A program made the position numbers and the translations under genes. The notes under the pieces were generated by a model. The model searched no databases. It was not told where the DNA came from and worked only from the letters and a program-made list of their open reading frames with translations. From Arthrobacter globiformis (GTDB lineage: Bacteria > Actinomycetota > Actinomycetes > Actinomycetales > Micrococcaceae), in NCBI RefSeq assembly GCF_003261175.1, contig NZ_QLNP01000038.1, positions 1 through 64,000 of the forward strand: 64,000 bases of DNA. Reading direction: 5' to 3'. Positions within the stretch are counted from its first letter, which is position 1; every line of letters begins with the position of its first letter. Of this stretch, positions 34,265 through 43,448 are shown one piece after another.

Positions 34265-34481
34265 CCGCTGTCCCCTTCGTCGTTGTAGCTGTAAACCGAA
34301 TGCACATTACGGGCGACAGTATACGGTCATCAGATCAAGGTTTGGTCAAGTCAAATCCTGTCAATTCCGAAGGATTTGCCATGTTTTTTCCGCCCGTTCT
34401 TGCATTTGCCGTAATAAGCGTTGTTCTGCCTCGTACCCCGTCCTCCCGTGGACTGGATTGTGGATAATTGGGAGCATGCCT
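34265..34481. promoter_or_regulatory. Divergent promoter region of peptide and TPR genes
   Basis: A TATACT box (leftward, at about 34319-34324) could serve the peptide gene. Next to it is GATCAAGGTTTGGTCAAGTC, with GTCAA repeated three times to 34366. The rightward -10 region for the TPR gene is not clear. The stretch is distinctly AT-richer than its surroundings. Confidence 0.35.
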
Positions 34482-35543
34482 ATGCAGCGTGACCTGTCCC
34501 CCTTCGTGATTGCAGAGCTGGCCGCGCGCGAAAGCTGGAAGCGGCGGGACTACACCGCCGGACACGACCAGGCCGGGCACGCCGCGGAACTGGCCCGGGA
34601 GGCCGGTGACGAGCTGCGCTGGTGGAAGATGGTGCTGCTGCAGGCCGAATGCCTGCGGGACCAAGGCGCCATGCAGGAGTGCCAGAAGCTCGCCGCGGAA
34701 CTCGCAGCCCATCCGGTTGCGGGTTCGGCCCCCGACCTGGGTGCCCGGGCCGCAATGCTGCTGGCGCATTCGCTGCAGGGCCTTGGCCGGCTCCACGAGG
34801 CAGTGGATGCTGCCTCCACCGCAGCCGGCCTGGTGGCCGGCGACTTCGAGAACGTCTACCTGCACATCCATGCCCAGCAGGCCCTGATCGCCGCCCTCGC
34901 GGAAAGTGGCCGGCTCGAGGACGCCTGGCAGGAGTGCATGGACCTGGAGTCCCTGCTCACCGACCACGTGGACGAAGATACGGCCGGCAAGGCCTACTGG
35001 GTTATTGGCAACGTCGCGTTCCTCAGCAACCGGGTCAGTGAAGCCGGCCGTTACCACGACCTGGCCGCGGGCAAACTCTCCCCTTCGCAGGACGTCGCCC
35101 TGTGGGCCCGCTTCAACCGCGCCTCCGCGGAAATGCGCCTGCAGGCCAAACTGGCTGACGCCGCAACGCTGCGCTGCATCGAACGCGCCGAACTTGCCAC
35201 CGAAGTGGTGGGCGGCAGCGAACGGGACATCCTTGAGATGTCCCTGGTCCGTGCCCACTGGTGCTTCCTCACCGGGGACATGGAGACGGCAATCAGCCTC
35301 CTGACTCCGCTCCGCAGCAAGTTCCCCATCCTTGCCACCCAGACCGCGGCGGAAGCTACCTTCATCCTGGGCAAGGCACTGATGGCGCAGGGACACGAAC
35401 CGGAATCGCTGCAGATGCTTGACGATGCCGCTACGCTGTTCGATACAGCTGCTGCACCGGAGCGTAGCGCCACCGTCCGTGGTTTCATCGCCTCAGCGGA
35501 GCCTTCGGACCGGAGCCAACAGCAATTTCTCCAGGGGGGGTAA
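34482..35543 (+). CDS. TPR-repeat protein
   Basis: 353 residues from ATG 34482 (GGGAG seven bases before; an ATG two codons earlier is too close to it). Helical pairs repeat through most of the chain: GARAAMLLAHSLQGLGRLHE, AHQALIAALAESGRLEDAWQ-like, AYWVIGNVAFLSNRVSEAGR, TAAEATFILGKALMAQGHEP. It has no DNA-binding domain at the N-terminus that I can recognise. Its stop is followed at once by the STAS-like gene. It could be a protein-interaction scaffold or a peptide receptor. Confidence 0.8.
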   Translation: MQRDLSPFVIAELAARESWKRRDYTAGHDQAGHAAELAREAGDELRWWKMVLLQAECLRDQGAMQECQKLAAELAAHPVAGSAPDLGARAAMLLAHSLQGLGRLHEAVDAASTAAGLVAGDFENVYLHIHAQQALIAALAESGRLEDAWQECMDLESLLTDHVDEDTAGKAYWVIGNVAFLSNRVSEAGRYHDLAAGKLSPSQDVALWARFNRASAEMRLQAKLADAATLRCIERAELATEVVGGSERDILEMSLVRAHWCFLTGDMETAISLLTPLRSKFPILATQTAAEATFILGKALMAQGHEPESLQMLDDAATLFDTAAAPERSATVRGFIASAEPSDRSQQQFLQGG

Positions 35544-35960
35544 ATGCCAGAAGCCAGAGTGTTTCCCGGTGCCGCGCCGCTGGAGCCCGGGGCTCCCCCC
35601 GCCGCTGCCGTCTTCACCGTGTTGCCCGACCTTGCCGTCAAGGCGGTCCTCCCGCCCGGCACGCACCTAAACGAGGCTGCGGCCGCCCAACTGCACAGCC
35701 GCCTCGGCGAGCTGGCGGGAGACCGGAGGGTCGCCGTCGTACTTGAACTGACGGGAGTGGCCTCCGTGACCCGCGCGGCACGGGCTGCCTATGCAGCGAT
35801 CCCGTCGGTATCCGCTTGGGCGATTTTGGGCGACTCGCCGGTGGACAGGCTGCTGGGGCACTTTCTGCTGGGCGGCGAATTCAGCTCCGTGCCAGCCCGT
35901 TATTTCAGCGACGAGAACGACGCCCTCAACTGGTTGAGCCGCCTTGACCATGTTCTCTAA
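35544..35960 (+). CDS. STAS/SpoIIAA-like protein, paralogue B
   Basis: 138 residues, starting directly after the TPR stop (TAAATG). RRVAVVLELTGVASVTRAAR and WAILGDSPVDRLLGHFLLGG, then YFSDENDALNWLSRL, make it a clear paralogue of the protein at 31805-32209. Its last 11 bases overlap the GGDEF-EAL gene. TPR, STAS-like and GGDEF-EAL thus form one coupled operon. Confidence 0.82.
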   Translation: MPEARVFPGAAPLEPGAPPAAAVFTVLPDLAVKAVLPPGTHLNEAAAAQLHSRLGELAGDRRVAVVLELTGVASVTRAARAAYAAIPSVSAWAILGDSPVDRLLGHFLLGGEFSSVPARYFSDENDALNWLSRLDHVL

Positions 35961-37485
35961 CGACGATCCCCGGCTGGGGAAGCTGCTCGACGGAATCGTC
36001 CGCCTGGCAGCCGGGGAACTCCACTCGCGCATTGAAATCTCCGAGGCCAGGGACGAGCTGGACGCGGTGATCATGGGCACCAACCTGCTCGCCGAGGACC
36101 TGCAGATCATCTACCAGGAGCTCGAGGAGCGCGTGGACTTGCGCACGCGCATGCTCAACGCGGCGCACGAAGAGCTGCAGCAGATGGCGCTCACCGATGC
36201 CCTGACGGGACTCTACAACCGGTCGGCGCTGGTCAGCGCCGTCAACGCGGCCCAGGCAGAGGTGGCCGACGGCGGGCTTCCGCCAGCGTTGCTGCTGCTG
36301 GACCTGGACGCCTTCAAGAGCATCAATGATTCGTACGGCCACTCGATGGGCGACCAGGTGCTGGCAACGGTCGGCGCACGGATCCGCTCGTGCGTGCGCG
36401 ACGGCGACATGGTGGCCCGGCTGGGCGGCGACGAGTTCGCCGTCCTGCTCCCTGCCACCACGCCGGCCAAGGCAGCCGCCGTCGGAAACCGGATCCTGGA
36501 TTCGCTCAACGGAACCCTTCAAGTGGACGGCAAGACCATCCGATGCGGCGCGAGCCTGGGGCTTCGGATTGCGGATCCCGGCGAGACGTCGGAGGAACTG
36601 CTGATTGAGGCGGACATCGCGATGTACGCCTCCAAGGCCGATGGCCGCAACAAGCTGCGTGTGTTCGAACCGGCCATGCTGCATGCCCGGCAGCTCCGCA
36701 ACCAGCTGGTGGGGGAACTGCGCGAGGCTATCTCCAACGACCAGCTGGTGCTGTACTACCAGCCGGTCATCGAACTTGCCTCGGGCAAAATTGAAGGCGT
36801 GGAGGCACTGGTCCGCTGGAAACACCCCAAGCGCGGCTTGATCATGCCGGACGAATTCATCCCCATCGCCGAGGAAACCGGGCTCATCTCGGAGCTCGGC
36901 AACTGGGTGCTGAAGAATGCGGTGGAGCAGCTCCGGCTCTGGAGATCGTCTCCCGCAACCCGCCGGCACAACTTCGATATGCGCATCAACATTACGGCGG
37001 CAGACCTTCAGCGGCTCCAATTCATCGAGGACGTCCGGGAAGCGCTCACCGCCGCGGACCTCGAACCGTCGCTCCTGGTCCTGGAGCTCACCGAAGGCGC
37101 GATTATCCAAGGCAACGAGCTCGACAGGTACACGCTCGCCAGCCTCCGGAAGCTAGGCGTGGGCCTGGAGATCGACGACTTCGGCACCGGGTACTCGTCC
37201 ATCAGCTACCTCCGGCGCCTGCCCGTGGACCGGGTCAAGGTGGACCGGACGCTGCTCACTGCCCTCGGCAGCGACCCCGCGCAGCCGGCCCTGATCGCCG
37301 CCATCCTCCAGCTCATCCGGGCCTGCGGGCTTGAGGCCGTGTGGGAGGGCGTCGAGAACGCGGAGCAGGCCGAGCACCTCCGCAGCACGGGCTGCATCAG
37401 CGGGCAGGGCTACTACTTCAGCCGCCCTCTCCCCGTTGCCGAGTTCACCGAGCGCCTGGCCAGGCAGGACGTCTGGCCAGGCTGA
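35950..37485 (+). CDS. Soluble GGDEF-EAL c-di-GMP enzyme
   Basis: 511 residues. A short N-terminal region with a coiled coil (EELQQMALTD) leads to GGDEF at 159-163, with the inhibitory I-site RDGD exactly five residues before it. The EAL domain begins with EALVRWKH (285-292) and has EDVREALTAADLEPS, ELTEGAIIQ, DDFGTGYSSISYLRRLPVD and KVDRTLL, so both active sites look intact. No membrane helix. Net synthesis or breakdown of c-di-GMP cannot be told. It overlaps the STAS-like gene. Confidence 0.94.
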   Translation: MFSNDDPRLGKLLDGIVRLAAGELHSRIEISEARDELDAVIMGTNLLAEDLQIIYQELEERVDLRTRMLNAAHEELQQMALTDALTGLYNRSALVSAVNAAQAEVADGGLPPALLLLDLDAFKSINDSYGHSMGDQVLATVGARIRSCVRDGDMVARLGGDEFAVLLPATTPAKAAAVGNRILDSLNGTLQVDGKTIRCGASLGLRIADPGETSEELLIEADIAMYASKADGRNKLRVFEPAMLHARQLRNQLVGELREAISNDQLVLYYQPVIELASGKIEGVEALVRWKHPKRGLIMPDEFIPIAEETGLISELGNWVLKNAVEQLRLWRSSPATRRHNFDMRINITAADLQRLQFIEDVREALTAADLEPSLLVLELTEGAIIQGNELDRYTLASLRKLGVGLEIDDFGTGYSSISYLRRLPVDRVKVDRTLLTALGSDPAQPALIAAILQLIRACGLEAVWEGVENAEQAEHLRSTGCISGQGYYFSRPLPVAEFTERLARQDVWPG

Positions 37486-37488
37486 TCC

Positions 37489-37548
37489 CCATCGGTTGCT
37501 CCGTAGATGCCGTTTTGAAGGCTCATAAGGGCATCTACGGAGCAATGG
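37489..37548. repeat. Hairpin repeat element B
   Basis: Perfect 16-base arms TTGCTCCGTAGATGCC and GGCATCTACGGAGCAA around a loop with GTTTTGAAGGCTCATAA. It lies between the convergent GGDEF-EAL and ackA genes and is homologous to 27175-27231. It probably works as a bidirectional terminator. Confidence 0.75.
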
Positions 37549-37556
37549 ACGAGCGC

Positions 37557-38711
37557 CTAGCCTCCGACGACGGCGGCCGTTGCCTCGGCGATGGCGCGCT
37601 CTTCGTCCGTGGGCACCACCAGCACGGGGATCCCGGATGCCTTCGTGGAAATCACGCGGGGTTCCTTGGACCGCTCACTGTTCAGCCCGGCGTCGAGTTC
37701 GATGCCCAGCGCCCCCAGCTTCTCCCCCACCAGGGCACGGAACTGGTGCGAGTTCTCGCCGATCCCGGCGGTGAACACCAGCGCCTGGGCCCCGCCGACC
37801 GCCACGTGGTAGCCGCCGATGTACTTGGCCAGCCGGTAGGAGGTGACCGCCAGCGCGGTGGCCGCGCGGGAATCACCGGACTCGGCCGCCTCCACCACCG
37901 AACGCATGTCGTTGTTGCCGGCCAGCCCCTTGAGCCCAGACTCCCGGTTGAGCATCGAATCGAGGTCCTCGGCGTTCCAGCCGGTGCGGGCCAGGAACAC
38001 CAGAATGGACGGGTCCAGGTCGCCTGAGCGGGTGCCCATGACCAGGCCCTCCAGCGGCGTGAAGCCCATCGACGTGTCCACGGACTTGCCGCCCCGGATC
38101 GCCGTGATGGATGCGCCGTTGCCCAGGTGGGCGATCACGCCGTCGAACTCCTCCACCGGGATGTCCAGCAGCGCGGCAGCCCGGTTCGTGACATATTCGT
38201 GCGAGGTCCCGTGGAAGCCGTACCGGCGGATCCCGTGGTTGGTGTAGAGCTCGTCGGGAACGGCGTAGCGCCAGGCGTGCTCGGGCAGGCTGCGGTGGAA
38301 GGCGGTGTCGAACACGGCCACCTGCGGCATGTCCGGCCACTTCCTGGTGATGGCGCGGATCCCCAGCACGTTGGCGGGGTTGTGCAGCGGCGCCAGCGGG
38401 TTGAGCCGCTCGATGGCGCGGGTGATCTCGTTGTCGATCAGCACCGGCGCGCCGAACCGCTCGCCGCCGTGCACCACCCGGTGCCCCACCGCGTCCAGCT
38501 GCCGCTCGCCCAGCACCTCATGAATGGCCGCGTCCACCTGCTCGAGGGCTTCAGCATGGTCCGCCGGGCCCACCACCTCACCGTCGCCCTGGCCGCCGTT
38601 GGACACCCCGATCCGCTCGATCAGTCCCTCGGTGAGGACGCTGCCTTCGGCGACGTCGCGCACCTGGTACTTGAGCGAGGACGAGCCGGAGTTGATGACG
38701 AGCACGAGCAT
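37557..38711 (-). CDS. ackA: Acetate kinase
   Basis: 384 residues. VLVINSGSSSLKYQV is the N-terminal signature. HRVVHGGERF, YGFHGTSHEYV, IAHLGNGASITAI and FTAGIGENS are ASKHA-fold motifs for phosphate and nucleotide binding. It converts acetyl phosphate and ADP to acetate and ATP. It starts 8 bases after the pta stop, so pta-ackA is an operon. Confidence 0.96.
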   Translation of the reverse strand: MLVLVINSGSSSLKYQVRDVAEGSVLTEGLIERIGVSNGGQGDGEVVGPADHAEALEQVDAAIHEVLGERQLDAVGHRVVHGGERFGAPVLIDNEITRAIERLNPLAPLHNPANVLGIRAITRKWPDMPQVAVFDTAFHRSLPEHAWRYAVPDELYTNHGIRRYGFHGTSHEYVTNRAAALLDIPVEEFDGVIAHLGNGASITAIRGGKSVDTSMGFTPLEGLVMGTRSGDLDPSILVFLARTGWNAEDLDSMLNRESGLKGLAGNNDMRSVVEAAESGDSRAATALAVTSYRLAKYIGGYHVAVGGAQALVFTAGIGENSHQFRALVGEKLGALGIELDAGLNSERSKEPRVISTKASGIPVLVVPTDEERAIAEATAAVVGG

Positions 38712-38719
38712 GGGGCCTC

Positions 38720-40864
38720 CTAAGCCTGGGCTGCTGAAACGGCGGACGGTTCGGCGGACGGTTCTGTGGTGCTGGGGGTTTCCAAAGGGACGGCCGGGCC
38801 CTGCGCCTGGATGGCGGTGATGGCCACCGTGTTCACGATGTCCTCCACGGTGCAGCCGCGGGAGAGGTCGTTGACGGGCTTGCGCAGCCCCTGCAGGACG
38901 GGCCCGACGGCGACCGCCCCGGAGCTCTGCTGCACCGCCTTGTACGTGTTGTTGCCCGTGTTGAGGTCCGGGAAGATGAACACGGTCGCCTGCCCGGCGA
39001 CGGACGAGCCTGGCATCTTGGACTCGGCGATGGAAGCATCCACGGCGGCGTCGTACTGGATGGGGCCTTCGACGGCGAGGTCCGGGCGGCGCTCACGGAC
39101 CAGGTCGGTGGCCTGCCGGACTTCCTCCACCGCAGACCCCGAGCCCGAGCCGCCGGTGGAGTACGACAGCATGGCCACCCTCGGCTCAACGCCGAACTGG
39201 CCCGCGGTCTCCGCCGAGGCCAGGGCGATGTCCGCGAGTTGCTCCACGTTCGGATCCGGGTTCACCGCGCAGTCGCCATAGACCAGCACCCGGTCCGGCA
39301 TGAGCATGAGGAACACCGAGGAGACGATCTTCACTCCCTCCCGGGTCTTCACGAACTCCAGCGCCGGGCGGATGGTGTGCGCGGTGGTGTGTGCGGCGCC
39401 TGAAACCATGCCGTCCACCACGCCCAACTGGACCATCATGGTGCCGAAGTAGCTTTCGTCCTGCATGACCTCCAGCGCCCGGGCCAGGTCCACGCCCTTG
39501 TGCGCCCGCAGCTCGGCGTACCTCGCGGCGAAGTCCTGGCGCAGCTCGGATGTTGCGGGGTCCACGATGTTGATGCCGGCGAGATCGATGCCCCGGCTGG
39601 CGGCGAGCTCCCGGATGTCGGCTTCCCGGCCCAGCAGCGTCAGGTCGCAGACGTCCCGGCGGTGCAGGATCTCGGCGGCCTTCAGGATCCGGATGTCCTT
39701 GCCCTCCGGCAGCACGATGTGGCGGCGCTGCGAGCGGGCGCGTTCGATGAGGTCGTGCAGGAACCGCAGCGGGGTCATCCGCTCGGCACGGGGCAGATGC
39801 AGGCGCTCGAGCATCTCGGCCTCGTCCACCTGCCGGGACCACAGGCCCAGCGCGGAGGCCACCTTGCGCCGGTGGCCGCTCCAGATCTCACTGCGGACCT
39901 CGGACACACGCCGGGCCGTGGTGTACGTGTCATCCTCCGTGGCGAACACTGGGAACGGCGCGGAGGCCAGCAGCGGGTAAATGTTCGCGTCAGGCGCCAG
40001 GCCGCCGGTGAGGATCAGCCCCGACGGCACCGGGAACTCGGGCGAGAACGACGACGCCAGGCAGGCCACCATCACGTCCGCCCGGTCACCCGGCACGATT
40101 ACCAGCGCGCCGTCGTCGAGCACGTTCAAAAAGTTGCCCACGTTCATGGCGGCGACCTTGACGTCACGGACGTCCCGCTCCATGTCCGCGCGGCCGGCGA
40201 TCTGCCGCACGCCCAGCGCCGCAGCCACCTCCCCGGTGGTGGGCCGCGCGATGTCCTCCAGTTCCGGGAAGACGTACACCGGCCGGCCGGACGCGCCCGG
40301 CTTCACGGCGGTAACGATCGCGTCCACGTCCTCCGGGTCTGCCCGGTTCACCATCATGGCCAGCAGCGAGCACTTCTCGGCGGCGAGCTCCTTGCGGGCG
40401 ACGTCGACGGCGGCGGCAGTCTCCGCCACGCTGCGCCCCTTGGCGCCTACCACCGCGACGACGGAGGCGGCCAGGTTGTTCGCGAGCCGCGCGTTAAGGT
40501 CGAATTCGACGGCGGCATCCTGGCCGGTGAGGTCGGTGCCCTCCACGATCACGACGTCGCAGTGCCGGCCCATCTCGGCGAAGATCTCCACGCATCGGGA
40601 GTCGATGTCCTCGCGCTTGCCCTCGGCGAGCAGGCCCCGGACCTCGGTGAATGTCAGCCCGCCGCAGCAGCGCTGGTCGTCCAGGTCGAAGCGGGATTTC
40701 ATGAGCGCCACCATCGGATCCGCGCCGGCGTCATCGCCATGGACCACGGGTTTGAAGAATCCGATCCGGTCCGCGTGCCGGTGGAGCGTGTCCGCCAGGC
40801 CCAGCGCTATGAGCGACTTGCCCGATCCCGGAGTGGTCGCACTGACATATATCCCCTTGGCCAT
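38720..40864 (-). CDS. pta: Phosphate acetyltransferase (long form)
   Basis: 714 residues from ATG 40864, after AGAGGACAGATC; the frame is open further but without similarity. Residues 1-210 are a BioD-like P-loop domain (VSATTPGSGKSLIALGLADT). Then comes a DRTGG domain (about 215-330), and the catalytic phosphotransacetylase domain from about 385 (ILKAAEILHRRDVCDLTLLG, MVSGAAHTTAHTIRPAL, YSTGGSGSG). It makes acetyl phosphate from acetyl-CoA. Confidence 0.95.
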   Translation of the reverse strand: MAKGIYVSATTPGSGKSLIALGLADTLHRHADRIGFFKPVVHGDDAGADPMVALMKSRFDLDDQRCCGGLTFTEVRGLLAEGKREDIDSRCVEIFAEMGRHCDVVIVEGTDLTGQDAAVEFDLNARLANNLAASVVAVVGAKGRSVAETAAAVDVARKELAAEKCSLLAMMVNRADPEDVDAIVTAVKPGASGRPVYVFPELEDIARPTTGEVAAALGVRQIAGRADMERDVRDVKVAAMNVGNFLNVLDDGALVIVPGDRADVMVACLASSFSPEFPVPSGLILTGGLAPDANIYPLLASAPFPVFATEDDTYTTARRVSEVRSEIWSGHRRKVASALGLWSRQVDEAEMLERLHLPRAERMTPLRFLHDLIERARSQRRHIVLPEGKDIRILKAAEILHRRDVCDLTLLGREADIRELAASRGIDLAGINIVDPATSELRQDFAARYAELRAHKGVDLARALEVMQDESYFGTMMVQLGVVDGMVSGAAHTTAHTIRPALEFVKTREGVKIVSSVFLMLMPDRVLVYGDCAVNPDPNVEQLADIALASAETAGQFGVEPRVAMLSYSTGGSGSGSAVEEVRQATDLVRERRPDLAVEGPIQYDAAVDASIAESKMPGSSVAGQATVFIFPDLNTGNNTYKAVQQSSGAVAVGPVLQGLRKPVNDLSRGCTVEDIVNTVAITAIQAQGPAVPLETPSTTEPSAEPSAVSAAQA

Positions 40865-41133
40865 GATCTGTCCTCTGGTTGGAAGCTCCTGCGTGGAACG
40901 TACTGCATTGGACGTGCCGGTTTGCCGACAGCACGCGCCGGGGCGCGCACTCCCCATACTTTCACTTGTTGCCGCGCTTCCGGGAGCAGACAATGGTGTT
41001 GATTGCCACGTCGGCGCACATTCGCCGTCCCGGACCCGGAGTGGGCCAGCGCCCCGGGACCGGCCCATCCGCAGCAGCCTGTCAGCTGCAACGTCCTGAA
41101 CAGCAGCCTCCCGGGCTGCACAGTTCCTGAACG

Positions 41134-42012
41134 ATGGTGGTCCCGATGAACCCCGCTGGCCGCGCTTCCGATCCATCCGCCGCTTCGTCTCCCCGTCCCC
41201 TGCGCCGGCTCATCGCTGCCCGCCCGGTGGCAGCGTTCCTGGTCATTGCGATCGCGCTGACGTGGGTGGCGCTCATCCTGTCCATCGCGCTGCTTGGCAA
41301 CGCGGTGCCCGGCATCCTCGCCGAACTGCTCATCCTGCTGGGAACGGCCGTCCTGGTGACCCGGACCGCCGACGGCAAGCCCGGCGTCCGGTCCCTGTTC
41401 CGCCAAACCGTCCGCTGGCGCGTCGGAGCAGGCTGGTACGTGGCGGCGGTCCTTGCCCTGCCCGCGCTGACCGTGCTCGTCGCGGCCGCCACCGGCACCT
41501 TCCATCAGCCCACGGACGGATGGGCCACGCTGGCTGGGTCATACCTGCTGAACACCCTGATCGTTGGCGCCCTGCTGGGGAACATCTGGGAGGAGCTCGC
41601 CTGGACGGGGGTGGTCCAGCGCCGGCTGATGGAGCGCTACGGCCTGCTGACCGGCAGCCTGCTCACCGCCATTCCCTTCGCTCTCATCCACCTCCCGCTG
41701 GCCTTTGCGGACAAGGGCTTCGGCGCCACCGCGTGGCCCGATGTGGCCCTCGCGTGGGGCGTGCTGCTGGTCTTCGCCCCGCTGTTCCGTCTGATGGTGG
41801 GCATCGCCTACCTCGGAACGGGCCAGAGCCTGCTGATTGTGGCCCTCCTCCATGCCTCGTTCAACGCCTCGGAGCAGACGAAACTAGCAGTGTTCGACGG
41901 CGCGTGGCAGCAGATTGCCGCGGCCACCGTTTTGCTGGTGGTTTTGGCGCTGCTCCGGAAATTCCGCACACTGACGGCGGAGGCGGGTCATGGCGCAGCC
42001 GTCGCCGGCTGA
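41134..42012 (+). CDS. CPBP-family intramembrane metalloprotease 1
   Basis: 292 residues; the start may instead be the ATG four codons on. About eight helices. NIWEELAWTGVVQRRLMERY is the EExxxxR motif, FALIHLPL and ALLHASFNAS carry the later His ligands of the Abi/CPBP family. Related proteases process prenylated or secreted peptides, but the substrate here is unknown. It overlaps its neighbour, which belongs to the same family, by 23 bases. Confidence 0.87.
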   Translation: MVVPMNPAGRASDPSAASSPRPLRRLIAARPVAAFLVIAIALTWVALILSIALLGNAVPGILAELLILLGTAVLVTRTADGKPGVRSLFRQTVRWRVGAGWYVAAVLALPALTVLVAAATGTFHQPTDGWATLAGSYLLNTLIVGALLGNIWEELAWTGVVQRRLMERYGLLTGSLLTAIPFALIHLPLAFADKGFGATAWPDVALAWGVLLVFAPLFRLMVGIAYLGTGQSLLIVALLHASFNASEQTKLAVFDGAWQQIAAATVLLVVLALLRKFRTLTAEAGHGAAVAG

Positions 42013-42946
42013 GCAGCCCATGCCCGCCAGGCGCGCATTGCACGCCGGCGGCGCGGACCGCCGTCGGTCCCGGAAGGAAGGGGCGCGGCACCGGACCGTA
42101 CCGCGGCGCGGAACTAAAGCACGGCGCCGGACCATAGGGCCGCGCGGGGCCCTGACCTGGCCGGCGGGCCACCGGCTCCCGCTGTTCTTTGCCCTGGCCT
42201 TCGCCATTTCATGGATGCTTTGGCCGCTGACCCTCCTCAACCCGAACAGCTCGCCCCTGATACCGTTCGGACCGGCTTTGGCCGCGGCCATCACCGCCTA
42301 CCTCGCAGGCGGCAAGGCCGAGTTGCTCCGGCTGCTCCGGCAGCTGGCCCGCTGGCGCGTGGCCGGCCGCTGGTACTTGGCGGCCGCAGGCCTGCCCTGC
42401 CTGCTGGTGGCGGTCTCTGCCGGCCTCACCGTCTCCGGCGGCGCACCCGCCCCGGAGCTTGGCCCGAACCCGGGCTGGTTCATGCTGCTGGGCACCTTCG
42501 CGTTCACGCTGGTGGCGGTGGGCCTCTTCGAGGAGCTGGGCTGGCGCGGCTACGCCCAGCCGCTCCTGCAGCGGGACCGCCCGGCCCTGTCCGCGGCGCT
42601 GCTCCTCGGGCTGGTGTGGGCGGCATGGCACCTGCCGGAGCTGCTGTCGGATCCCACGGGGCAGCGGCCGCCGCTTCCGTTCCTGCTGATGGTCCTGGCG
42701 CAGTCCGTGCTGCTGGCCTGGCTCTACAACAGCAGCGGCAGCGTGCCCATCTGCATGGTCTTCCACGCGGCATTCAACACCTCCGGGGCCCTGGTCTTCC
42801 CCGCCATGCTGGGACCCGACTACCTCACGCTCTGGTGGACCGTGGCGCTCCTCCATGTCCTGGCAGCGCTGGTGGTCATCGCAGTCGCCGGACCCCTCCG
42901 GCTGGCCCGCACCCTTGACACGAACCCCTCCAATGGGATTACCTAA
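41990..42946 (+). CDS. CPBP-family intramembrane metalloprotease 2
   Basis: 318 residues. The first 58 are strongly basic and Arg-rich (RRSRKEGARHRTVPRRGTKA), an unusual cytoplasmic extension; a later start cannot be excluded. FEELGWRGYAQPLLQRD is the EExxxR motif, WAAWHLPEL and FHAAFNTSG the His motifs. Overall it resembles the preceding gene in the RWRVxxRWYLAA region. Its stop lies within the PaaR-like site before paaI. Confidence 0.87.
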   Translation: MAQPSPAEQPMPARRALHAGGADRRRSRKEGARHRTVPRRGTKARRRTIGPRGALTWPAGHRLPLFFALAFAISWMLWPLTLLNPNSSPLIPFGPALAAAITAYLAGGKAELLRLLRQLARWRVAGRWYLAAAGLPCLLVAVSAGLTVSGGAPAPELGPNPGWFMLLGTFAFTLVAVGLFEELGWRGYAQPLLQRDRPALSAALLLGLVWAAWHLPELLSDPTGQRPPLPFLLMVLAQSVLLAWLYNSSGSVPICMVFHAAFNTSGALVFPAMLGPDYLTLWWTVALLHVLAALVVIAVAGPLRLARTLDTNPSNGIT

Positions 42947-42960
42947 TGAACGATCGGTAA
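42939..42960. promoter_or_regulatory. PaaR-type operator, site 1 (paaI-paaK)
   Basis: TTAC, 14 bases, GTAA. The inner core reads AATG-AA-CG-AT-CGGT, so the right half fits the ACCG-N2-CG-N2-CGGT pattern. It ends 22 bp before paaI and overlaps the end of the upstream gene. Confidence 0.65.
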
Positions 42961-42982
42961 ATAAAGCTGGAGGCAACGACGC

Positions 42983-43438
42983 ATGGCTGAAACGGCAATT
43001 CCCAATGTGACCCACCACATCCTTGAGAACGACTACGCCTCGGAATGGATGGGCATAGAAGTCCTCGCCCTCAGCGACGGCCACGCGACCGTCCGGATGA
43101 CCCTCCGGCAGGAAATGCTCAACGGCTTTGGCATGGCCCACGGCGGAATGATCTTCGCCTTCGCAGACACCGCCTTCGCCCTCGCCTGCAACCCCGCGTC
43201 GCCCGCCGACCCCGACAGCATCACCGTTGCTGCCGGCGTCGACATCAACTTCCTCAAACCGGCCTACCAGGGCCAGGTGATCACCGCCGTTGCCGACCGC
43301 CGCTCCAGCGCTGGCCGCAGCGGCCTCTACGACATCCAGATCTTCGCTGCCGATCCCGGTGCCGCGGCCAGTTCCGGCCAGCCGGGGGAACTCATTGCCG
43401 AGTTCCGCGGACGCAGCCGTACCATCCCCAAGAAGTAG
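42983..43438 (+). CDS. paaI: Hydroxyphenylacetyl-CoA thioesterase
   Basis: 151 residues, hotdog fold. LRQEMLNGFGMAHGGMIFAFADTAFALAC contains the HGG motif and catalytic Asp of PaaI. VDINFLKPAYQGQV is the next strand. It rescues CoA from stalled phenylacetate intermediates. The ribosome site is CTGGAGGCAACGACGC. It leads paaK by 10 bases. Confidence 0.93.
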   Translation: MAETAIPNVTHHILENDYASEWMGIEVLALSDGHATVRMTLRQEMLNGFGMAHGGMIFAFADTAFALACNPASPADPDSITVAAGVDINFLKPAYQGQVITAVADRRSSAGRSGLYDIQIFAADPGAAASSGQPGELIAEFRGRSRTIPKK

Positions 43439-43448
43439 GAAGCAGACC

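Noticed and set aside
39500-41002. Rightward 500-codon frame opposite pta
   Set aside because: Pure antisense of the pta gene; His/Gly/Arg-rich translation with no domain.
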